A DNA stretch of 62,000 nt from Prorocentrum cordatum (lineage: Eukaryota; Sar; Dinophyceae; Prorocentrales; Prorocentraceae): positions 212,501 through 274,500 of the forward strand of contig CAUYUJ010013847.1 of assembly GCA_963575745.1 (NCBI GenBank). Direction: 5' to 3'. Below the pieces are notes generated by a model that saw only the letters and a program-made list of their open reading frames with translations, was not told where the DNA came from and did no database searches. Positions 1 to 10,195 of the stretch are shown piece after piece. Position numbers and translations under genes: made by a program. The stretch's first letter is position 1; each line of letters starts with the position of its first letter.

Positions 1-1080
1 AGCGCCTCCCCGCGGCACAGCGACGGAAGTGCCCATCACATCAGCCCCCGCCCTGACGCTGTCGACCCTGACCAGGCTGCTGCCTCGGCGGCGGGCGGCG
101 CAGGCGGCCCCCGCCAGCCCAGTCCAACACCCTGCGCAGCGCCGATCCGCTCCCCGAGCAGGGCGGACTCTGCGCGCGCTAACGCCCAGGCGACCTCGCC
201 ACGCGACCGCCATACGGGCGGGCGCGTCCCGCGCAGCAGGTCCTGCAGTCGCCACAGCTCGCGCAAGGCCCCTGGGAGCTCCACGAGCTCGCCGCCCCGC
301 GAGACTCAGGCTGATCGCCAAGCCCCCGAGGCGGTGCCACGCTTTGGTGCCAGCGCCATCGAACCTGGCCAGGTCGACCTCGAGCCGACGCCGTCCACGG
401 ACCAGGAGCTGCCGCCGCCCACCCGCGTGGTCATCCCCATCGACGAGGCGCCGACCTTCGACCCGTTCAAGAACAAGTACCGCGTCAAGGACCTCGCGGC
501 GGGTTTCGGCGGCGGCTCACCGCTCTCTCCACAGAGTCGTGGCGGCGCCCTCGCCACCTCAGCCGCTGCCGCGGCAGCGGCGGCCCCGCGTGGAGTCAGT
601 CCTGTCCGCAACGCTTGCCTCGCGGCAGCGGGCATGGACGAGGCCCAGCGCCAGGCCACTGACCGCGCTGCTCGAGCTGTTCCACCTGATGCTGCTCATC
701 ACGGTACTGACGGGGCGGGCGCGCCACCGCAGGACGGACCAGCGGTGTCGCGTGCGCAGTATATGCGCGCGCGTTGCGCCGCCGCCGCGTCGAGCTGCCG
801 CCGCTGGTCTGCTTTTGCTCTTGTGTTCGGCAGGACGGATCGAGGAGTCGCCTCCCTCTCCCTCTGCTGCCGTCTCACCTCTCCTCCCCTCGTCCCCCAC
901 GGTACAGGAGTGAGGAGGATTTTTCGATGCAGTTTTGCCGATGTTTATGACCCCCCCCCTGGCGCAGTGTCGACCATGCCCCGCCTATACTTACGGCCTG
1001 ACGGCGGCTTCAGCCCCGTTCAAGCCAATCTGCAGGGACGCCATGAGCCCCTACTGTGGCCAAGCCTCCTACCTGGATAA
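1..1080 (+). CDS. LINE ORF1-like protein, 3' part (start outside window)
   Basis: This frame is open from the first base of the window to a TAA at 1078-1080. Its first half is rich in Pro, Ala, Ser and Arg, as in the disordered region of many nucleic-acid-binding ORF1 proteins; around 400-520 it becomes a more ordinary mixed sequence (PIDEAPTFDPFKNKYRVKDL). I see no zinc knuckle, RRM or coiled coil, so ORF1 identity rests on its position upstream of ORF2. It overlaps the ORF2 frame by about 140 bp, and ORF2 is in the +1 frame relative to it. A run of nine C at 951-959 lies in the overlap, so a programmed shift or a homopolymer miscall could connect the two. Which frame is coding between 640 and 940 is unclear. 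A long frame at 29-913 in the ORF2 phase is the main competitor. Confidence 0.4.
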   Translation, partial: SASPRHSDGSAHHISPRPDAVDPDQAAASAAGGAGGPRQPSPTPCAAPIRSPSRADSARANAQATSPRDRHTGGRVPRSRSCSRHSSRKAPGSSTSSPPRETQADRQAPEAVPRFGASAIEPGQVDLEPTPSTDQELPPPTRVVIPIDEAPTFDPFKNKYRVKDLAAGFGGGSPLSPQSRGGALATSAAAAAAAAPRGVSPVRNACLAAAGMDEAQRQATDRAARAVPPDAAHHGTDGAGAPPQDGPAVSRAQYMRARCAAAASSCRRWSAFALVFGRTDRGVASLSLCCRLTSPPLVPHGTGVRRIFRCSFADVYDPPPGAVSTMPRLYLRPDGGFSPVQANLQGRHEPLLWPSLLPG

Positions 1081-4000
1081 GGGCCAGGCGGCTCTCCACC
1101 GTGCGGGACGAGCCAACCCCAGCTCCACCGATGGAGACGGGCCAGGTCGCTCCATCCATCTCGTCAGCCTCAACATCACGAGTCTCCCAGCAAATTGGCC
1201 AACTATCACCGCTCTAGGTGTCGACCACAACGCCGCAGTCATAGCACTGCAGGAGACCCGACATGCCAAGCCTACCAGACAAGCCATCGTTACCAACGCC
1301 GCCAATCCACACCACGGGGGATATCATGCCAGTCTGGGACCTGACCTGGATCTGGCGCGAGCCCAGCGCAAAGCTGCCCACGGCGGCACAGACCACACAG
1401 TCGAGGGCAACACTGGCGCATCGGGAGGGGTCGCCATCCTCTCTAAGGACGCCATCGTCGACTCCACCGTCGACGATACTGCGTCCTGTATCGCCACACT
1501 CAAGGCCAAGAAAAGATGGCACGAGGCCTTCCTCCCGCTCTGCACCCAGCACCGCCGCAGGCGGCGAAGAAACAACCACGGGCCCGCTGGGATCTACATA
1601 GCGAGCCTCTATGGGGTCGCTGGAGGAGACAGCACCGACTTGTTTCGGCTAGCTGACTGCGCCGCCGCGAGGGTCGGCACAGCCCCGTATTTCATTTGCA
1701 TGGACGCCAACACGAACATCGACGACAATCCACACCTGCTGCACATGATGCAACACGGATGGTTTAACGTCGCTGAAGGCACACCTGACCACACCATGCA
1801 CACATATGGCAATATCCCTGACTGGGACCGTGTCACCAAGTGTCCCCGCACTTCGCGCATCGATTACATCATCGCCAACCAAGCGGCGCGATCCCTTGTC
1901 ACCGACTTCTGCTATCTGCGTGACTTGCCAGCGAAGTCCCACGTTGGCCTACAGGTCACGCTCGACCTTAGCCGCCTCGACCATACGGCCCGACGCCTTC
2001 TAGCCCCCACGCCTTACCCTCTTAACGATGGAGCTCATGAGGACCACGAACTTCAGGCATTAGGGACCCTTATCGCAGGGCGATACCAGGACCGCATGGT
2101 GCAGGCCGACACACGCGACGATGTGGAACGCATGTTCGCCCTGGCAAACGAGGCCAGCCATGAGTACCATCTCACTCGGCTGCGCGACCTGCCACCTCCG
2201 CCGCCAGACCACCCAAAAAAGAAGGCCCCTACCATGCACGGGCTCACTCCCACGTTCGAGGAGCGACCCGCTGTCCCCCGCGCCTTTCCCACCTACGGAG
2301 CTTCCACGATTCACATGAACCGCCTTCGCAAGCTCCATCGGCAACTTTGTGAGCTTCGCTTCATCGGACAGCACCACCATATCGACTGCCGTGCCATCCC
2401 GCCTCACCTGGCGCAGCGCATCGACTGCACGTGGACCGCGGCCCGCCTTCTCTGCCACAAGCTGCGCCCCACGGTCCTCCTGGCCTTTCCTGAGGCCTGG
2501 AACCCCGACGAGCCAGCACCACACGGAGAGCACCTGGACCGTCTGATCCAAAACCTTGACTCAGAGCTGGCGCGACGTGCAAACCGAGCCAAAGCTGAAC
2601 GCATCAAGATTTGGGCTGAGGGTGTCCGCGGGCCAAGCGGGCGAAAGGCGGCCATATACGCACGGGCTGCTGACTGCTCGCCCACGGCGTACCTCCGCAC
2701 GCCCACCACTCCCGACGATACGCAACTCCACTGCGACACCACCGCCTTCAACCCTGACCAAGCTTGCACGGACGACAGTGGTGCTGACACCGACGCTGGC
2801 GGCTTCAGCCCCAGCGACGGTAGTTCGCTGGACACGGACAACGACGAAGGCCACACTTGTGACCCACCACCTGCCCAGGTTCCCGACGCCCTTCCCGCCA
2901 ACGCCATTGTTGCCAATACCAAAGACATGCTCAAGCCCATGGTCGACACCTGGGAGCCCATCTTGGGCAGGTACCGCGCTCGTGCTGGTCATGATGCCGA
3001 AGCCATGCCGACGTGGGCAGACTTTTACTACGAGTACCGACAAGAGCTGCCTACGCCATCACCAGCAGTCCCTTTCCACCTCACCGACGACCAACTCATC
3101 CACTTCATTCGCAACCGTTCACCGTGCCGCGCGGGGGGACTCGACGGCTGGACAACTAAGGAGGCCAAGGAGTTACCCGACGACATCCTTCGCCTCTTCG
3201 CCAGCGTCTTACGTGCTATGCAACGCACTGGCAACATCCCAGAACCCCTCCTTCACGTGCCAAACCCGTGCCTCAGAAAAGGCCGAGGGGAACTTCCGAC
3301 GGACCAACGACTCCTCTCGGTTCTCTCCGTTTGGATGTACGCGTGGGAAGCGCCAGCCTACCGTAGTCTCACGGACTGGCGGAAAGGATGGACCCACGCC
3401 ACGAGTTTCGGCGCTGTTCCCAAAGCTACCATTGGGGATGTCAGCACCTCTCTCGCCCTGCGCATAGAGCACGCCAGGGCTTTGCTCCTCCCCTTAGCTG
3501 GAGCTGCCCTAGACCGACAGAAGTGCTTCGATTACCTCATCACGGACATCTGCCTTAACCTTGCACTCCACGCGGGGTGCCCTCAAGACATCGTTACTGT
3601 CCGCCGAAACTTCTACAACCACCACAAACGCTACATCCGCATGAACGGAGCGTACTCTAAGGACTTGGCCAGGACTAACGGTCACCTCCAGGGAAGTTCG
3701 TGGTCCCTGGACGACATCAAGCTGCTCATGTGCGTGTGGACTAAGAGGCAGCATCGATACGTTCCTCGATCGCTCAGCACTACCTTTGTTGACGACAGCA
3801 ACTCCACTACCCACACCGCGTCTGAGCTGCAGAAATCTCTTGACGAAACCGCCAAGTTTGATCGATTCTCAGGTCAACGCATTCACCCTGGTAAAGTGGC
3901 AGGGTGGGCGCTCACCGACGAACTTCACGCCGCCGTCACCCAGCTCACTCTGGCGGAGCGCCCCCTACGTGTGGTCGATTCCTTCAAGCTCGTCGGGAGT

Positions 4001-6874
4001 TACATCAACGCCGAGGCAGCGCCGGCTCCAGCCGCGCTTAACCTCACGGCCACCGCAGACGCCCGTGTTCGGAGGGCGACTATTCGCCTGCCGCGCATTG
4101 GCAAGCTCCCATCGCCGATGCTTATCAAGGCGCGGCACGCCCGTTCCCTTGCTGCCAGTGTCTGCACCACGGGCACCGACATTCAAGCACCATCGGGCCC
4201 AGCCAAAACTGCCTACAACCACGCCCTCAAGGCGGCTATCCGCCCCAAGGGGAACAAGTGGGTCGAGTTCTGGACTCTCATGGCCGTGTGCGTCCCAGGA
4301 CACGCCCTGGAGATCGACGCCATCACGCAGCGTGAAGCATTCCTGTGCCTGCGGCGACAGGTTAACCGCGACGTTACACTCTGCGGGCTCGCCAGAGACC
4401 TTCAACACCACGTCCAGACCCTGTTTGGTGGAGGACCCGTCGGACGACTCGTCCAGTCGCTCCAGCAGCTCCGATGGACCTGGCCCACATTTGGTATCAT
4501 GTACGACGACTGGGGCTGCCAGATCAGCTGGCTGAATTTACCCCAAAACGCTTTCCTTCACATGCTGCGGGCCTCACAACGCAGAGCCTTCCTGCGGAGG
4601 ATCAAGCCACGGCGACACGACCTTGGATACCTTGCCTCTGTCAAACAGGGCCTCGACCTCTTCGCCAGCACGTGGCTCGCCCGAACCAAAGGAGCAGCCA
4701 AATGCACGGCCTGGCAGCTGGCGCTCCTCCTGAACTACCTGTCGGGCGGGGACCACACCCAACAGCGACGATCCCGATCAAACACGTCAGCCGACCCCAG
4801 CCCCATCTGCCGATACTGCGACGAGGAAGAGGAAACTCAGGAGCACACTGTTCGCGACTGCAAGTGCTGGGCCCGAGAAAGACTCCCTCTCACCATCCTC
4901 ATCAGTGACGACCAGTGGGCCCGTCTCCCGCCGCACACAAGACACTGCGGGCTCTTCGACGAAGACCCAGCCCTCCTTGACCTGCAGGCCGACCTCGCGA
5001 GGGACCCGCTGCCACAGCCCATACCGCGGCCCCCCCCTGAGGGAGATCCTGCGGCTTCAGCCCAGGACACCTACACCACCTACCTCGACCACGACACTGG
5101 TTGGACATGGGTTTACGCTGCCACAGACGGTGCATGTACCAACCAAGCCATCCCTTTGCTAGCACGAGCGGGTTACGGCGTCTACTACGGCATCGACCAT
5201 CGCATGAACTACAGTGCACGCGTCCACGGCCTAACGCAGAACGCCCAGGTTGCGGAGACCCTCGCCATCGTCCACCTTACGGCATGTGCCGAACGGCCCG
5301 TGCACGTTTTCGTCGACAACCAGGCAGTGGTCGATGGGTTCCAAAGCATCATCGACGGACATCCAGCGCCGCAGGGCACGCATGTGGACCTCTGGGAAAA
5401 GATCCACCGATGTGTTATGGCCAAGCCAAACATGTTCCGCGTCGAGAAAATCGCCAGCCACCTGGGAGACATGGGCATCGACCTCGGGCTCATCGGGCCC
5501 ATTGCGGAGGAGTTCAATCGTCAGGCTGACGCCCTCGCCACAACGGCGGCACGCACTCACAACCTTCCAGACGACATTGTCGAAGCTGCCAAAACACGAC
5601 ATCGCCAAGCGACCGTGCTTCATGGGGTCGCTGTCGCCATCTACGAGCGCAGACACCGCACACTCCCGCTCCCACACCGCAGGGCTGGGTTTACAGCTGC
5701 GGAACTCAACAAAATGGAACCAAACCCCCTGCTGTCGGACCAGGCACCACCCGCGGCTGGACCAGACATCCCACAGAACCCGGACGAGCTCTGGGCCGAG
5801 GCCCAACGGGCGATATTCGACGAACAGGAGGACGACCCGTTCGGCTTCGGCGGGGGACTTGACTTCCTAGGCGACGGGCCAGCCAGCGCCAACCTTGCCC
5901 CGTCGGGCATCCGCACGACGCCCTCGACTCCGCCACCGAGTGCGGCACCGCACCCACATGACGACGCCGCTCACCTCCAAGACGCTGACGAACAGGAGGA
6001 CGACCCGTTCAGCTTCGGTGGGGGATTGGACGTCTTGGACGACGGCCCAGCCAGCGACAACCCTGCCCCGTCGGGCAACCTCTCGACGCCTACCGCGACT
6101 CCGTCTCCGAGAGCGACATCGCTCCCATATGTCGATATCGGTCACCGCCAAGACGCCGACGACGACCTGGGTGACCCCCGCGGACTAAGTGGCATTGACG
6201 ACGCACCGCCGACACCCCACACTGCCGACCATGCCGCCCTATCGAGGCGCCACCCTACTACGCGGCTGACCTCAGAGCCCTCGTACGGCATCAGGATTGG
6301 CCCCACCGCGCAAACCATTCCGCCCCCCCACCAGCGGCAGCCCGCGGGGGCGGCTTCAGCCCCCCCGCAGGGCACTGAACCAGGCAGGCCCTCGCACCCC
6401 GCCCACGCTTCCATCGTTGCTGAGCGAGAGGATGCGGCTCTTCCGACCTCTCGGGGCGTGACCCTAGCGGCTCCAGCCCTGGGGCCGCGTGCTCCCCTCC
6501 AGTCACCTTTCAAGGGTGACGGACGTCAGCATACGGGGTGCCGTACTACGCTAGTCCACCACCTGGCCAGGCGTACCGAGGACCTCACCCCTGTCACGAG
6601 GCCCGCGGCCGCTGGCACTGAGCAACCTCCCCTCACCGACCGCGAAACCGAGCTGTCCCAGGCTATGGCCGCTCTCCAGCAGAGGTGTGCTGCTCTCGCC
6701 GCGGACCTCGCCGCCGCTCAAGCCCGTCAAGGCCCTCTACTCCAGCGCCTCCACAGCGCCGGGCGAGCCTTCGCCGAGCTGCTTACGCCCTCGCCCGATG
6801 GTGCCGTGCCGTCACTCACCATCCAAGCTATGCTGTCATCGTTCCGCGGCGCTCCACCTGGTGCCCCGCGCTAA
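941..6874 (+). CDS. LINE ORF2: APE endonuclease, reverse transcriptase, zinc knuckle, RNase H
   Basis: The predicted protein has about 1977 residues from the first in-frame ATG at 941 (alternatives 947 and 1043), ending at TAA 6872-6874. The exonuclease-endonuclease-phosphatase domain spans about residues 70-345: SLNITS (Asn78), LQETRH (Glu105), CMDANTN (Asp255), RIDYII, and a terminal KSH (His334) where SDH is usual. An acidic linker follows. Reverse transcriptase begins near residue 713: motif A LDRQKCFD (Asp858), motif B NGHLQGSS, motif C FVDD (Asp951-952). A CX2CX8HX4C zinc knuckle sits at 1290-1307. RNase H follows with all four acidic residues visible: ATDGA (Asp1396), AETLA (Glu1439), VDNQA (Asp1459) and QADALA (Asp1530). 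A tail of about 440 residues holds two 56-residue repeats (from 1628 and 1684, core DDPFxFGGGLD) and a predicted coiled coil near 1900-1945. By family knowledge the protein nicks target DNA and primes cDNA synthesis there. No frame break is visible, so it could be active. Confidence 0.9.
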   Translation: MFMTPPLAQCRPCPAYTYGLTAASAPFKPICRDAMSPYCGQASYLDKGQAALHRAGRANPSSTDGDGPGRSIHLVSLNITSLPANWPTITALGVDHNAAVIALQETRHAKPTRQAIVTNAANPHHGGYHASLGPDLDLARAQRKAAHGGTDHTVEGNTGASGGVAILSKDAIVDSTVDDTASCIATLKAKKRWHEAFLPLCTQHRRRRRRNNHGPAGIYIASLYGVAGGDSTDLFRLADCAAARVGTAPYFICMDANTNIDDNPHLLHMMQHGWFNVAEGTPDHTMHTYGNIPDWDRVTKCPRTSRIDYIIANQAARSLVTDFCYLRDLPAKSHVGLQVTLDLSRLDHTARRLLAPTPYPLNDGAHEDHELQALGTLIAGRYQDRMVQADTRDDVERMFALANEASHEYHLTRLRDLPPPPPDHPKKKAPTMHGLTPTFEERPAVPRAFPTYGASTIHMNRLRKLHRQLCELRFIGQHHHIDCRAIPPHLAQRIDCTWTAARLLCHKLRPTVLLAFPEAWNPDEPAPHGEHLDRLIQNLDSELARRANRAKAERIKIWAEGVRGPSGRKAAIYARAADCSPTAYLRTPTTPDDTQLHCDTTAFNPDQACTDDSGADTDAGGFSPSDGSSLDTDNDEGHTCDPPPAQVPDALPANAIVANTKDMLKPMVDTWEPILGRYRARAGHDAEAMPTWADFYYEYRQELPTPSPAVPFHLTDDQLIHFIRNRSPCRAGGLDGWTTKEAKELPDDILRLFASVLRAMQRTGNIPEPLLHVPNPCLRKGRGELPTDQRLLSVLSVWMYAWEAPAYRSLTDWRKGWTHATSFGAVPKATIGDVSTSLALRIEHARALLLPLAGAALDRQKCFDYLITDICLNLALHAGCPQDIVTVRRNFYNHHKRYIRMNGAYSKDLARTNGHLQGSSWSLDDIKLLMCVWTKRQHRYVPRSLSTTFVDDSNSTTHTASELQKSLDETAKFDRFSGQRIHPGKVAGWALTDELHAAVTQLTLAERPLRVVDSFKLVGSYINAEAAPAPAALNLTATADARVRRATIRLPRIGKLPSPMLIKARHARSLAASVCTTGTDIQAPSGPAKTAYNHALKAAIRPKGNKWVEFWTLMAVCVPGHALEIDAITQREAFLCLRRQVNRDVTLCGLARDLQHHVQTLFGGGPVGRLVQSLQQLRWTWPTFGIMYDDWGCQISWLNLPQNAFLHMLRASQRRAFLRRIKPRRHDLGYLASVKQGLDLFASTWLARTKGAAKCTAWQLALLLNYLSGGDHTQQRRSRSNTSADPSPICRYCDEEEETQEHTVRDCKCWARERLPLTILISDDQWARLPPHTRHCGLFDEDPALLDLQADLARDPLPQPIPRPPPEGDPAASAQDTYTTYLDHDTGWTWVYAATDGACTNQAIPLLARAGYGVYYGIDHRMNYSARVHGLTQNAQVAETLAIVHLTACAERPVHVFVDNQAVVDGFQSIIDGHPAPQGTHVDLWEKIHRCVMAKPNMFRVEKIASHLGDMGIDLGLIGPIAEEFNRQADALATTAARTHNLPDDIVEAAKTRHRQATVLHGVAVAIYERRHRTLPLPHRRAGFTAAELNKMEPNPLLSDQAPPAAGPDIPQNPDELWAEAQRAIFDEQEDDPFGFGGGLDFLGDGPASANLAPSGIRTTPSTPPPSAAPHPHDDAAHLQDADEQEDDPFSFGGGLDVLDDGPASDNPAPSGNLSTPTATPSPRATSLPYVDIGHRQDADDDLGDPRGLSGIDDAPPTPHTADHAALSRRHPTTRLTSEPSYGIRIGPTAQTIPPPHQRQPAGAASAPPQGTEPGRPSHPAHASIVAEREDAALPTSRGVTLAAPALGPRAPLQSPFKGDGRQHTGCRTTLVHHLARRTEDLTPVTRPAAAGTEQPPLTDRETELSQAMAALQQRCAALAADLAAAQARQGPLLQRLHSAGRAFAELLTPSPDGAVPSLTIQAMLSSFRGAPPGAPR

Positions 6875-7238
6875 TCTCCTCCTTTCTGCCTGCCCGTGTG
6901 TACGCGTGGCTCCGCGTCCACGGTGTCAGGGCGTGGGGGCGGGGGGTGCCCCGTCACTGCGCGCCGCTTTGCGGCCAAGCGCCCAACTGGCGGTCTGCCA
7001 AGCCGCCTAGCCACGTGTCAGCACGTCGCCTTTCTTGTTGGGGCCTCTTTCCTCACGCGGTCTGACAGGTGAGATCTTCACCGTCTGTCCGCCGTCTGTA
7101 GCGTCTGTCGCACTGCGCCGGGGGAGGGGGTTTTTGTTGCCCGCCCTCGTATCTTAAGGCTGCACCGCCGCAAATAGTGTTTTGCGAGTTGTCGCACCGC
7201 AGTGCGCCTCGCGGACGGACCCTGGTCCGCCTACTTGT
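6875..7238 (+). other. 3' flank / 3' UTR of LINE 1
   Basis: About 360 bp of GC-rich sequence lie between the ORF2 stop and the CT-rich tract. I see no open frame worth calling, no AATAAA signal and no A-tail. It is most simply the 3' untranslated region of the element. Confidence 0.5.
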
Positions 7239-7241
7239 CCG

Positions 7242-7290
<49 letters not shown>

Positions 7291-7315
7291 CCCTTCTCTC
7301 TCTCTCTCTCTCTCC

Positions 7316-7347
<32 letters not shown>

Positions 7348-7499
7348 GTCTCTCTCCTCTTCTCTCTCTCTCTCTCTCTGTCTCTCTCCTCTTCTCTCTC
7401 TCTCTCTCTATTCTCTCTCTCGTTCTCTTTATTATATTATCTTCTCTTCTCTTCCATTATCTTCTCTTATCTTTTTTATCTCATCTTATCTTATCTTAT

Positions 7500-7535
<36 letters not shown>

Positions 7536-7555
7536 GTAGTTGTTTCTCTTTTTTT

Positions 7556-7608
<53 letters not shown>

Positions 7609-7662
7609 TCTCTCCCTCTCAATCACTCTCTCTCTTTCCCCCCGCCCCCCCCCCCCTCCCTC
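7239..7662. repeat. CT-rich microsatellite with C-run
   Basis: Nearly uninterrupted TC/CT dinucleotides run from 7239 to about 7430 and again at 7505-7620. They are separated by a TTATC/TCTTATCT-like stretch (7430-7500) and end in a C-rich run near 7640-7660. The tract directly follows the 3' region of LINE 1. The Ser/Leu-rich open frames across it are by-products of the repeat. Confidence 0.95.
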
Positions 7663-7795
7663 CCTTCAGAAAATTGCCTCTTGCACCGGAGGCTGCGACG
7701 CTATGGCGACGCGCCTCATGACCACCGAGAGACCTCTATCAGGCGGACATGTCTGGCTGGCCGCAGCGGATTTCCACGGCACCGGCGCGGTCTAG

Positions 7796-8165
7796 CCCCC
7801 CCCCCCCCCCCCCCCCCTCCTCGCGGCATGCGTCTGACAGGCCCCCTTCTCGCGACTTCGGGCTCCGCGTTCGCGTCGGTTCGCGGCTGGGCTGACACGC
7901 GTCGCTTGCTCCGGTCTGCGTTTGCGTTGTTTTTTTGTTGTTATGTTGTGTTTGTTGTTGTTTGCTGACGGCAGGCGGCGTTTACGCTGGCAACCATTGG
8001 TCGGGTCGCCGGGTGCATATATATATATATATACACGCACAAATAACTTAGATCGATACATTGATACGTTGATCGGTTGATTGATTGGTGGGTTGACTGG
8101 CTCTCTGATTCGCTGATGGTTTGATAGGTAACATTGGCACGGCGGTCGCCCCCCCCCCCCCCCCC
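7796..8165. repeat. Cluster of simple repeats: C22, AT, GATT-like and C16 runs
   Basis: A run of 22 C occupies 7796-7817, an alternating AT stretch 8017-8033, a GATC/GATTGATT-like stretch about 8050-8100, and a run of 16 C 8150-8165. No gene is visible between them. Homopolymer lengths here should not be trusted for frame arguments. Confidence 0.85.
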
Positions 8166-8832
8166 AGGACACGTTTCCCCGGGGGGCAGGGGCGGTCGTT
8201 TGGCAGGTTTAGCAGGGCCCATGACTTTTTCAAAACGGCAGCGTCGTGCGTCTCCAATTCGTTACGTCGCAAGCCAATATGAACGCTTGATCCCGCGCAG
8301 CCGCGACGCATGCAAAGGGGCCAGCCAGGGGCAACCTTTTTTCCAGCTTCTGGCCCCCGGCAGCTTCTGCGGCGCAGATGGCGCTGCCCGCGCTGCTCTC
8401 GGCGACGGCGGCGCCACCGTCTCTGGAGGGAGGGGCGGGGCAGGCGCGGGGTGGGCAGGGGCAGCAGCAAGGGCGAAAGTAGCAGGGGCAAGGCAGCGGG
8501 CGAAAGGGGTAGCAGCAGCGCGCAGTTTGGAGCGGGCGCGGGCGCGGGCCAAGCGACGATGACAGCCGCCGCGCCTGGAAGCGGCCCTCCGCCGCCTGGA
8601 GGCGACGACCTTCGCGGCAGGGGCACGCGCGCTGATTGCGAGGAGGAAGAGAAGGGCGAAGAGGACGAGGATGAGTTCGACGCAGTGCACTGGCCCATCG
8701 CCAACAGCGGCGGCAGTTGGGAGCGCTCGCAGCAGGGCCAAGAGCGGGCGGCCCAGCCGATGCGGCTGTCCTTGCGGAACGGGCCAAAGCGGTGCAATAA
8801 GCGCAGCCAGGTGGCGCAGATGGGAGGCGGGC
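8166..8832. other. GC-rich sequence without a supported gene
   Basis: Open frames exist on both strands, but only because stops are rare at this GC content. A plus-strand acidic stretch around 8640-8700 (EEEEKGEEDEDE) could be part of an exon, but I found no supporting context, so I do not call it. Confidence 0.4.
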
Positions 8833-9604
8833 TTAGCTGCGTCTCTCCCCAGTGCCAAGCAGAGCAAGAGCGCGCCCACATGCAGGGCAAACGATATATT
8901 GACAGAAGGCACCCGCGCAGGCATCGTATTCATTCAATTCATAAGAAGAGCGGCGATTTGCCGGCAACTGCGCTAAGCGCTCGGCCGCCTCCTCAGCCAC
9001 GGCGCCGAGGATCAAAGCCGCCTTCAGCTCTCCCCCGATCTCCCGGAGCGCGCCCTCGGTCAAGGTGTCTCTGTGCTTCTTCCCGCCGAAGCTCGCGAAT
9101 TGGTTCTTCCCGCCGCGCGCCCGCTTCAACCCGATCGCGCGGCCCCTCTTGCAACGCACCCCGCTGCGCCCTTGGGAGCCGCCGACAGCGGGGGGCCCAG
9201 CGTCGACGGCATCGGCCTCCACGGGGAGATCGGACTTCAACTGCTCCCCCCCCCCCCTCCACGCCCGCAGCCGTCTCCATCATCAGTTTTACGGCTGCGG
9301 TCTGTTTAGCCAATGCGGGCTTCTCAAGCGCCATCGTTGCTGCCCCTCCCCTTTCTTGGCAACCGTCGCGTTCGCCTTCGATTTCGCTGCAAGCGACGCG
9401 CTGGGCTGCTCCGTCTTCTCCACCCTGCCGTCGGGAAACACCGCATCCAAAAAACCATCGTGTCCTTTGGCCAGCCCCCCCCGCCCCTCCCTGTCCGCGA
9501 ACTTCAGCACCAGGCACATCGGATCGGAGTTGAAGTCGGAAAACTTAATCCTGGGATCCTTGGGCGGATCGCGCACATACTTGCCCCGCCAGGAGGGGCT
9601 TATT
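8833..9604 (-). pseudogene. Frame-disrupted coding remnant, unknown protein
   Basis: Read on the minus strand, three successive frames each give non-repetitive, protein-like sequence. The first runs from about 9604 to 9340 (begins PSWRGKYVRDPPKDPRI, ends near AKKGEGQQRW). A short piece follows from about 9345 to 9245 (MALEKPALAKQTAAVKLMM). The third runs from about 9240 to 8833 (SDLPVEADAVDAGPP, later GGELKAALILGAVAEEAAERL). The second frame change coincides with a run of about 12 G on this strand near 9246-9258, so it may be a sequencing length error; the first has no such excuse and could be an intron or decay. An AG lies upstream near 9600 and could be a splice acceptor. I do not recognise a family and propose no function. 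Confidence 0.35.
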
Positions 9605-10195
9605 CAAACGCCAGCCGGAATAAAAACACGAAAAGCGATCGGGATCAATCACAGGCATGCGTCCCTACAACAAAAAATCATGCCGTCCATCGCTTGTCTC
9701 TGGCTTCCCAATACCCCCCCCCCCTCTCCTTCCACCCTGCCCGCCCCCCAATCCGATCGATCCCCCTTCGGGGCCGCCATGGCGGGCGGTTCAACGAACT
9801 CGCCTTCCGTGCCCGACATGCAGCTGTGGGGATAGGAGCAGCGCAAAGCGATGGATAGCGCCAAAAACATGAAAACATGAAGCGCTGGCAGCGCAAAGCG
9901 CTCGAGAAACAAAACATCAATACAACGCTACGGGGGGCAGACATAGCGCATCTTTTGCTTAAAACACGAAATTGTAGAAAACCTATGTTCGCAACGCATG
10001 TGTTTTTGCCCAAAAATGGAAACAAATAACAAAAAACAGCAACAGCTAACTAGAACGCAACTTCTACAACTAGAATCACTCCAAAACCGAACTTCCACAA
10101 CTAGAACCACTGTACAAACCGCTCAAAAAAACAACAACACACAAAATGTCAGTATCTTCCACAACTTGCACCGTTCAAGTTATGTAACATATGGA
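9605..10195. other. Intergenic, AT-richer segment
   Basis: After a C/T-rich stretch near 9715-9740 the composition falls towards AT from about 9840. Two copies of a 17-bp motif (AACTTCYACAACTAGAA) occur near 10059 and 10090. No coding sequence is supported. Confidence 0.5.

Larger units (their letters stand above)
1..7240 (+). mobile_element. Non-LTR retrotransposon (LINE 1 of this window), 5' end outside window
   Basis: The element is recognised from an ORF1-like reading frame overlapping a long ORF2 that carries APE-type endonuclease, reverse transcriptase, zinc knuckle and RNase H domains in that order. Its 5' end lies before base 1. The 3' end is not defined: there is no poly(A), and about 360 bp after the ORF2 stop the sequence passes into a CT-rich microsatellite at 7239, which may be the natural 3' boundary or tail. 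No target-site duplication can be tested. The intact ORF2 suggests a young or selectively maintained copy. Confidence 0.85.

Noticed and set aside
2404-4535. Other-frame open frames inside LINE 1 ORF2 on both strands
   Set aside because: They overlap intact endonuclease and reverse transcriptase motifs in the ORF2 frame and show no family features.
7177-7795. Ser/Leu-rich open frames
   Set aside because: Translation of the CT microsatellite in its possible frames.
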